This document shows, piece by piece, positions 56,401 through 64,000 of a stretch of DNA of 64,000 bases. Position 1 is the stretch's first letter, and every line of letters starts with the position of its first letter. The notes under the pieces are model-generated. The model saw only the letters and a list, made by a program, of their open reading frames with translations. It made no database searches and was not told the DNA's origin. A program made the position numbers and the translations under genes. Source of the stretch: Paraphoma chrysanthemicola (lineage: Eukaryota > Ascomycota > Dothideomycetes > Pleosporales > Phaeosphaeriaceae). The stretch covers positions 992,001 to 1,056,000 of the forward strand of contig JAGMWG010000004.1 in NCBI GenBank assembly GCA_020744225.1, written 5' to 3'.

Positions 56401-59400
56401 AATCTCAGCTGCCAAAAGGGCGGGCACACCAACGTGAGCTATCGAAGAACTTTGAAGCGATATCGATACATCACCAAGCTGTTCATTGACGACGATGCCG
56501 GCATCAATTCTTTGCACCGACGCAAGAGTGAGTAGTCCTGGCCGATCGTCATCCGGAAGATACTTGGTAACTTTCGATAAGCGTGCCAGCTCTGCCCCAA
56601 GTGCATCAAATGTCTTCATCTGCTCTAGATCCGAGACTCTAATACCAATATCACTAACCTCGACGCGAAGAACTGAGCCTTTACGACGTTGACGTAATAA
56701 GGTGTCTATGAGAATATCGTCATTGTTCTCGTATGGATCTTTGGTCGGTGTGATCAAGGAGATGAGACGACCCAAGTCTGTTTCTTCTGGCGCGAAAAGA
56801 AAGTTGACCGTGGTCCCTCGGATATCTACGAGTAGTGGAGCGCCCGTTTGGCCGGCCTCTGTATAGGGGCCTGAGAGGTGGACTTCGGAGACCTTGAGAC
56901 GAATGTTGCCCTCGCGCACGGCTATCCTTACTGACGTAGTTTGGAGACCGACGGCGCAAGTTCTTCCTTTGAGGGTAAAGGCTACTTCGCCAAATTGAAG
57001 TTGAAACTTTGGCGAGTTCGACACTGCTACTGCCTTCTCGGCTTTTGGTGGCGGAGCATCACCAAAATGAACACCCCGAGGTCGAGAACGCGTAGGGGAC
57101 ATAATCGGACTACTGACCGTAGTGTTAGCCGAGCTAATGGAGTTACTTAGCTCCAACACTCCGCTAAAGCCTCCAAATGAGCTAAGAGCATCGTCTAATT
57201 TCTGGACATCGAACATGACTTTGACCGGACGAGTAACGATGGTAATCCGCTTGTCCTTGGCCTGTTCGTAGTCGATCTCGATATCGTTGTTCAGGTGTTC
57301 GGGCAAGCCAATCGTAGAGCGCCTGGACCGCGGTCTTGGTGTGTCAAAGCTGATGATGGTATGATCTAGAGAGCCAAGTACGAATTTGCTGATGTGCAAT
57401 TTGGCTCTCGATTCTCCTGCTCGTGACTGGCTACTCAACTGCACTTTCTCGATATTGATTCTTACAATGGAGTCTTGAGGGCTGGGAGCCAATTGTCGTG
57501 CGACCAGATTGGCGTCCAATAGGGATTCGGCCATAATGGTTTCTAGCCAAACAATACCCAGAGACCGTACCGATAAGTCGAACGAGCTAGTGGTCTCCCT
57601 GGACTCCTCTGCCGTTTCTACACTCTTCGTATGTGTTTCTGGCTCACTCGCGAGAGCGTTGAGGACTCTCGTCAGCATCCCGCACATGATACGACCGGTC
57701 GACAAATCCACATGTGCAGCCACTGAACCAACTTCAATGCTGATGGACGGCGACGAAGAACGCTTTTCTTTGGGTACGCTATCAGATGGTTCAAATTGCT
57801 GCGCCCTATGTACTGGGCGTCTCCGCGCTGAGGCCTCCATCGAGGGTTTTCGTCGATGGGTCGATGCATGTGCGTAGTTTGAAAACGATCCTGGCATTTC
57901 CGCAAAGATCGAATCTTCCCCAAGGTTGGGCGGCTTAAAGTCCAAGCCAGAAGAAGCTGTAACGGACTCAGCCAGTTGATCATTGTCGCTTTCGGTCTCT
58001 AGCCCAAGTGGAAACCATACGGTGACTTCATCGACAGTCAAAATCAGCTTGGCTTGCTTGCGAATGGAATCGAGCGCGGTTGGCGTACGAGCCCTATCTA
58101 GCTGTGGTGAAAGAGCCACGCTTTGAGGGCTCGCTGGTCGTGGTGTCTCGCATCCATCCTCAGCTTCTGGATGTGGCGCCAGTATGCTGCCGGCTATCAT
58201 TTCCTCTGGTACATGAGCGGAGTCCTGTGAAGTCGTGCTTTTACTTGACGCCGAAGACGAGTCCCACCCTCCGGGAACATGCGGCCGATGTGTTGAGTCG
58301 GTATGCGCTGCGCTGACGGCGCTCATATACATGCTCTCTGCCTCATCATGACTGAACAGCTGAGATTCTGCTAGATCTTGGTCTTGGGAAGGAGAGGATG
58401 ACCGAGGAGAGTGCATTTCGTCCGCAGTTTGCAACTCCTCAGCCACGTGATGCTGTGCAGTCGCTAGATTATCCGTAGCAGTCTCATAATTGACCACAGG
58501 CTGCGAAGCAGATAGAGAAGCGCTCGGACTTGGTGGACGAAACGATCTGCCCAACGCGGATACTGTCGGCAGAGCAGAAGTGGAAGCTTCACTGTGAGGC
58601 GCGGAACGGTGTTCTCCTTGAATATAGCTAGCACCGTCGAGGCCCCATTCATCAGTGTCATCCTGTTGGAGGTGCTCATCGAGATCATCTTCGAACCTAG
58701 AATTGAACATGTTATTTTGTAGCGCATATTCAAGCATGCCTTCATCGTCGTAGAGAATACTGCTTCCGCCAAGGTCGCGAGCTGGCAAATCGTCTTGGAC
58801 ATGAGATGTCGAGCTATCGTCGTATTCACCATGCGAGCCGTCATCAGAGGATGCGTCCGCGAACCGATCGTCGTCTACGGTATGAACTGAAGCTGACAAT
58901 TTGGATTGTAGTGGTGGGCTTGCCAACGCTGGAATGCTGGCATGCTGTGGCAGATTAGCAACAGAGGTGTGTGTAGAAGAAGCCGTCATCTCTTGGATAT
59001 CTGTAGGCTCTTCATCACGCTCCACGACAGGACTTGGGTCGGCGGTCAGTTCGGATTCCTGTGTAAGCTGCAACGAGTCTTGGCTTGCAGATGGCTCAGG
59101 TCCTGATCTGTGGCTAACAGCTAGCTCGGACCGCGTCGTTGTAGGCGATGGTGGTTGCGAGACTCTGGACATGGATACAAAGTTTTCTGCGTCTGAGACT
59201 AGCCGAGCGCAAATGGTCTGAATATGCAACCTGCGCTTCCCAACATTGGAGCTTGTTCCACGCAGACTGGATGTGTCGACTTTCATTCGTGCATCTTGAG
59301 ACGAGACGGAGTCAATAGCGATCCGCTCAACGTGAAAGTGGAGCGACACAGGCGAGGCTGGGGCTGCATTCGTCGTGTCGAGAGGCTCAGGAGATAACTG

Positions 59401-60162
59401 GTCCTCGACTTCAACATCGATGTTATTGACAGCGATGCTGAGTCGGTCTAGCGCAGTATTCAGGATGTTCCGCAGGTAAGCAGGGAGCGCAAGCGGTGCG
59501 CCCATGCCCTGAGAACCTTCATCTGATCCATCATCGCTCGAAGTTAGCGAGTCTTGCAAGTACTCGGGTCGAGACTCCAGTTCCTGCTCAAGCTCCTGTA
59601 TTTCCTCTTTGGGTTCTGCCCGCAAGAACGAGTTTGCCAATTCATCCACAGTTGGCACGTATTCGTCATCATCCGATGATGCGTCACTTTGGTGGTCCCG
59701 AGAGTATGGTGGAGATGACGATGGCCGGTGGGAAGGAGAGCGCTTGGGAGGCGGTGAGGGGTTTGGGTCCGGATGTGCACTGCTGTTCCCATTATCTACC
59801 AGACGTGCCTGCACCTGTATGCCGTCCACTTCTATGGATATCTGGGGGACGCCGAAGTCGAGGACAAAGGTAACTCGGAGCAGCGAGGCTCGCGCTTTGG
59901 ACAGGTGCATCTCAGGCGGTAGTTTGAGATGCAATAGTGCTACCAGTTTCTGTACATGGTCTGTTAGATCAACGGCTACACAGTTCCTAGGAATGCGAAC
60001 CTTAATATGCAGGCCGACATCGCGCACCTCGAGCGTCGTCTTCTTGCCAACGTCGACGCTCACAAAGTCGGCTGGGTCCTTGTCGAGTATGTCAATATGC
60101 CGCAAGCCGTACAAGAGCAGCTTCTTGCCGATAGAGCTCGAGAGCCCCGAGAAAAAGGCCAT
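53494..60162 (-). CDS. ATG2: Autophagy-related protein 2 (ATG2), lipid-transfer protein
   Basis: Exon 60162-53572 plus a 24-nt last exon 53517-53494, separated by a 54-bp intron (donor GTAAGT, acceptor GAG), give about 2204 residues. The start Met (MAFFSGLSSSIGKKLLLYGL) lies in ACCATGG; a 17-codon in-frame extension upstream (60213) is less likely. Residues 1-110 are the chorein-N/ATG2 N-terminal domain (KLLLYGLRHIDILDKDPADF, VGKKTTLEVRDVGLHI). A long acidic, Ser-rich disordered region follows. The C-terminal ATG2 module reads GVLSGLAAVRPLVNVGSGVRD, LVVVPMREYKKDG, QKGVYAFAKNTT. ATG2 is a rod-shaped protein that moves phospholipids from the ER to the growing phagophore with ATG9 and ATG18. Without the last intron the protein would end VSTLP; with it the end is TQKYKSY, closer to the KYK-type end of fungal ATG2. 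Confidence 0.92.
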
Positions 60163-60954
60163 GGTCGTTGGGGGTTGATGCGTTGGCGACTCGCCTGGCC
60201 GGGAGTTGGGCACGTCGAGCGCCTACCGGTGTATTGAGAAGGGCTCCATAGGTGATGTGCTAGGGGTAATGGATATTAGGGGAGCAGTCGGGCGTGCAAA
60301 GCGCGATTCACCTGGGCGGACGAGGCACAGTCAGTTGCTACACAGATGCGTTCGTTGCTAGGCTGCGGTTCGGCGGATTAGAGATAGGATAATAGTGTCT
60401 AGGCGTTTGCGATGCAAGAAGAGATGGTCTCTGTGGCAAGGAGCAGCGTTTCGGCGTGCGCAGCAGGTCACGGGGGCTTTCTAGGGTGAAATAGGGCGGT
60501 TCGCCATATATGGTACGCAGGCGTGGCAGGCAGATGATGCGTGATGCGATCGCGCGCAGCAGGCCGCCGCCATCGCCGACAGGGTCCCGCGCGCCTTGAC
60601 TTAGCCCCGCGAATGGTCTCAGCCAATCGATAAGCATGGGCAAGGCTGGCCGCCTGACCATCCGACGTGTAGGTGTACTTGCTGTGAAAGGGACAGACGA
60701 TTACTGAGGCATCGCTCCAAATGAAGTGTCTAGACATTACGCTGAGATATGCGAGAGTTGTTTCGAAGTATTGCTTGAAAAAGTTGCCGGATGCGGCAAG
60801 GGCGAAAGGGCGCATTACGTCAGCGCTCACTAGTGCCCGTTAGGAAGGCAGTCGCGGAAGGCTCCGATGTTGGCTTCTTGTAATACTTCAGAACTTCTTT
60901 TCGACGACTTTTGTTTCTGGATCACATTTACATTGTCACATACATTCCAGCATC
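60163..60954. other. Divergent promoter region, ATG2 and ADGF genes
   Basis: Head-to-head interval of 0.79 kb. Minus-strand frames of 107-120 codons (60338-60661, 60468-60830) lack domains and overlap each other; not accepted. Confidence 0.45.
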
Positions 60955-62796
60955 ATGGCGCCGACAAAAGCGGAAGACATCGAAGCGTGGGCCCAAGCCG
61001 AAGGCGTCCCGAGCCTTAGCGACCCATTCATTCAGAAATACCTGTCTGGTCGAGATGCGCTAGTCGAACAGGAGAAGAAGCAAAGAAGCGGTTGGTGAAA
61101 AATGCGGGCTCCAAACTATAGATAACGTGAGTCTGACTATATTCAGACTACCACTTCAGGCAGGGTCTATCTCCAATGGCACAGGAGGCATGTGCCATAG
61201 TCTCCCAGATAAGGTTCCAGGAGCAGCAAACACTATGGACCAAGGAGTACGAGGACAGCCTTCTTACCGAGCACGTGGATGTGTTCCCTGGCATGATGTT
61301 TTCGCTCGCAAAGGATCGGATGGAGAAGAGCAAGCTTTGGCAGATTGTGAAGAAGATGCCCAAAGGCACACTGCTTCATTGCCATTTGGAGGCCATGGTT
61401 GACCTTGACTGGGCACTCGAAGAAGCATTCAACACGGAAGGTGTCTGCGTCATTGCGGACGGGCCAATCACAACCGAACAACAACGGCGCAAGACTGGCT
61501 TTTCCTTCACCTATTCGAAAACTGCAACGAACGGAGTCTCGGTGTGGTCTAGGGAGTACACACCCAATACCCCAATTGCCATCAATACCGCAGCAGAAAA
61601 TTTTCCAGATGGCGGGAAGGCTGCGTTCATTGAATGGATCCGCAGTCGAGTTACCATCACCGCATCGGAACACCTTTCTCACCACGAAGGTCCGAATGAA
61701 GTATGGCGCAAATTCATGTCATGTTTCCCCATCCTCGGCTCGCTCATTTACTATGAACCAATCTATCGTAAGTTTATCAGAAGATTGTGCAAGCAGCTCC
61801 TAGACGACGGTGTCTATTACGTCGACATGCGCTCGGCATTCTACACGCCGTACCGGAGTCTCGGGAAAGAGACCTGGGACGACGACTGGTTCAACATGCT
61901 AGCCCACATGGAAGATGAGATCATAGACTTCAAGAAGAGCGAAGAAGGAAAAGACTTCTGGGGCGCACGGATGATATGGACAACTATCAGACAATTCGAC
62001 AAGAAGCAAGTCATTGAAAGTGAGACACAACCCAGCACCCACCTTCTTACGACCATATGACTGACACATTGCAGGCATGAAACAATGCATCGAAATGAAG
62101 CTCGAATTCCCCGACCTCATCGCCGGCTACGACCTAGTCGGCCAAGAAGATCTCGGCCGGCCCCTCTCCGACCTTGCACCCGAACTCTTCTGGTTCCGCA
62201 AAGCCTGCGCCCAAGAAGGCGTCGACATCCCATTCTTCTTCCACGCCGGCGAAACGCTTGGCGACGGCGATTCCGTGGACGAGAATCTATTCGATGCCAT
62301 CATCCTCGGCACCAGGAGAATTGGCCATGGATTTAGTCTGTACAAGCATCCTCTGCTAATCGACATGGTCAAGGAGAAGAAAATCCTGATCGAAAGCTGT
62401 CCCGTCTCAAACGAGGTCTTGAGACTCTGCTCATCGATCATGTCACATCCCCTACCTGCTCTTCTAGCTCGCGGTGTGCCGTGCTCGCTTTGCAACGACG
62501 ACCCGACGATCTTGGGTCAAGGCGCAATGGGCATGTCGCACGACTTCTGGCAGGCGCTACAAGGCTGGGAAAATCTCGGTCTCGAAGGTCTAGGCTCGTT
62601 AGCAGAGAACAGCGTGCGCTGGGCGAGTTTCGAAGATTACAGCGCCAAGGACTGGACGCAGGATATCAAGGACGGGAGTATGGGCAAGGGCACCAGGGCG
62701 TTGAGACTGAAGGAGTGGACGAAGAAGTGGGAGCGGTATTGTGCATGGATAGTAGAGGAGTTTGGCGTAGATGAGAATCTGGAGCCGGAGGCGTGA
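60955..62796 (+). CDS. Adenosine deaminase-related protein (ADGF/CECR1-like)
   Basis: Three exons, 60955-61090, 61147-62019 and 62075-62796, with introns of 56 and 55 bp; 576 residues. Junctions: KKQRS-DYHFRQGLSP and QVIES-MKQCIEMK. Zinc-site and catalytic motifs are complete and in order: His123-Cys-His125 (LLHCHLEAMVDL), HAGE at 393-396, RIGHG with His421, CPVSNEV, and NDDP with Asp478-Asp479. The N-terminal ~100 residues before the barrel (SDYHFRQGLSPMAQEACAIV) are typical of the ADGF subfamily rather than classical ADA. ADGF enzymes deaminate adenosine to inosine and are often secreted, but no signal peptide is visible here, so this protein is probably intracellular. All expected metal and acid residues are present, so it should be active. 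Confidence 0.9.
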
Positions 62797-63055
62797 GACA
62801 TGCAGATTGATGCAGGAGGCGTAGGGAGATGATATATTTCAACGCTCAACGCGTGAATAGGAGAAGGGCATAAGCACTTAATTCAACATAATATCGACGT
62901 CTGTTACTCATTCATCTTGTACCTCTTTTGGTCGCATGTCATCGCCATGCCTTTTTGAGATAATTTGTATGCTTTTAGATGTTGTATGGCTTCCGCATCG
63001 CGACTTACTTCCCGAGTTAACGTGTTTTATAAGCGAGCGGCGCGTACAACCAAGC
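62797..63055. other. 3' region of ADGF gene before AT-rich block
   Basis: Non-coding sequence of ordinary composition up to about 63055, where the base composition changes abruptly. Confidence 0.5.
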
Positions 63056-64000
63056 AGCGCACCCTACTAGCTTTAATCACCTCTTCAAGCGTATAACTTA
63101 ACTATAATAGATAGTAGTATATAGATAGTAATACGATAGATTAAGTAGTATCTATAAAGTCTTTTTTACACGTACAGGCGTTGTACCTAGTCTCTCTGCA
63201 CCTGCTGCAGCGCGTAAGAGCCTAGCAGGCTAGTAGCAGCTAAAGCTTAATTACTCTCTATCTTAACGCTCTTTATAAGTAATCTACTAATTAGCCTTAC
63301 GTTAAGTAAGTATATTCTTACTAGCTCTTTTTATTAAAACTCTCTACTTCTGTATATACTTTTTCTTGCGCTGCTTTTACTTTAATACTACTTTATTAGC
63401 TTTTTTAAAGCTAGTAATTCTTTTGCGTATTAGCTTAGCTAATAGAATTATTACTTTAGCGCTCTTCTTAAGCTAATTAATTACTTTAATAATTAACGTA
63501 GGCAAAGAGCTCTTATATTAGCGTACGCGCTCACGAATTAGTATTAATTAAGTCTTAAGCTTACGCGCGTTACTTAGTATATAAGCTTACTAGATAGCTT
63601 TTAGTAAAGTAGTAAGTATAAGTATATATAGCTATACGTCTAGCTTTAATAAGATAGCGTTTAGCTAAAAAAGTATAAGACCTACGCCTTAAAAGACTAA
63701 GTAGATATTAGCTATTATAAATATATAGTTAAAAGCTACCTTAAAAGCTAGTAGAAACTTAAGCTTTATAATATAGTTAATATAGTATTAGATAAGAGTC
63801 TTAACTTTACGGCTATACACACACTTTAATAGTAAGAAATAGCTAATATTAAGAGACTATAGTAGATAAGATAAGTAAGATAGTATATAAAGTATATAGA
63901 TATTATTCTCTTTATAGAGCTTTTAAAATTTAAGAGAGTAGTAACTCTTATAGCTATTAAGAATAAGTAGGTAATACGCACTTATAATATAAGTCTTTAT
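63056..64000. mobile_element. AT-rich, ORF-free block; probable RIP-degraded transposon (runs off the right edge)
   Basis: From about 63056 the sequence is dominated by TA, with very few CpA or TpG dinucleotides and stop codons in all frames (strings such as ttaactataatag and agtatatagatag). This is the usual look of a RIP-saturated repeat. The change from GC-normal flank to AT-rich block is sharp. No terminal repeat, LTR or residual domain could be identified, and the right end is outside the window. Confidence 0.6.

Noticed and set aside
60338..60830. Overlapping minus-strand frames upstream of ATG2
   Set aside because: They overlap each other in different frames and lie in a divergent promoter interval; no domain.

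Overview
The window is nuclear DNA of a filamentous ascomycete (Pezizomycotina, most likely Dothideomycetes/Pleosporales; the class is an inference). The support is short 49-62 bp GT-AG introns, fungal-only families (HET, NACHT-ankyrin and NACHT-WD40 proteins, ATG2, Clr2, an Sfp1-like zinc-finger factor, ADGF) and C-to-T damage typical of repeat-induced point mutation (RIP). No bacterial operons, rRNA, tRNA or CRISPR were found.

Layout. 1-668: 3' end of a GH32 glycosidase. 2.4-3.6 kb: a multi-pass membrane protein with four exons. 3.6-11.0 kb: a long gene-poor stretch with one weak small-secreted-protein candidate. 11.0-13.2 kb: Sfp1-like C2H2 factor whose ATG is hard to find. 13.2-16.8 kb: no gene, with a sharp strand-composition flip. 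16.8-17.6 kb: unknown 265-aa protein. 18.2-19.7 kb: monocarboxylate-type MFS transporter. 21.8-43.6 kb: a dense block of self/non-self-recognition-type genes: a large ankyrin protein, a HET-domain protein, a fungal protein with a possible PD-(D/E)XK core, a nucleoside-phosphorylase/NACHT/ankyrin NLR with a one-base frame break, and a HET-NACHT-WD40 gene inactivated only by TAG codons. 45.3-49.3 kb: two minus-strand genes of unknown function. 50.5-62.8 kb: housekeeping-like genes: Clr2-like silencing factor, ATG2, and an adenosine-deaminase-related protein. 63.06 kb to the end: AT-rich sequence without ORFs that looks like a RIP-destroyed repeat.

The most remarkable structure is at 37.7-45.1 kb. 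Two inverted arms of about 1.27 kb face each other around the HET-NACHT-WD40 pseudogene. The left arm is GC-normal. The right arm differs from it, over its inner ~1 kb, almost only by C-to-T/G-to-A changes. Between them the gene keeps one frame for 4.35 kb, broken by eight TAG codons, seven of them where the family has tryptophan, with no TAA, TGA or frameshift. Its 13 near-identical WD40 units show no such damage. RIP is the simplest explanation; UAG-to-UGG mRNA editing is a testable alternative.

The functional link between neighbours is thematic only: the 21.8-43.6 kb block holds candidates for fungal immunity or heterokaryon incompatibility, in a genome that shows RIP damage and carries a heterochromatin factor (Clr2) nearby.
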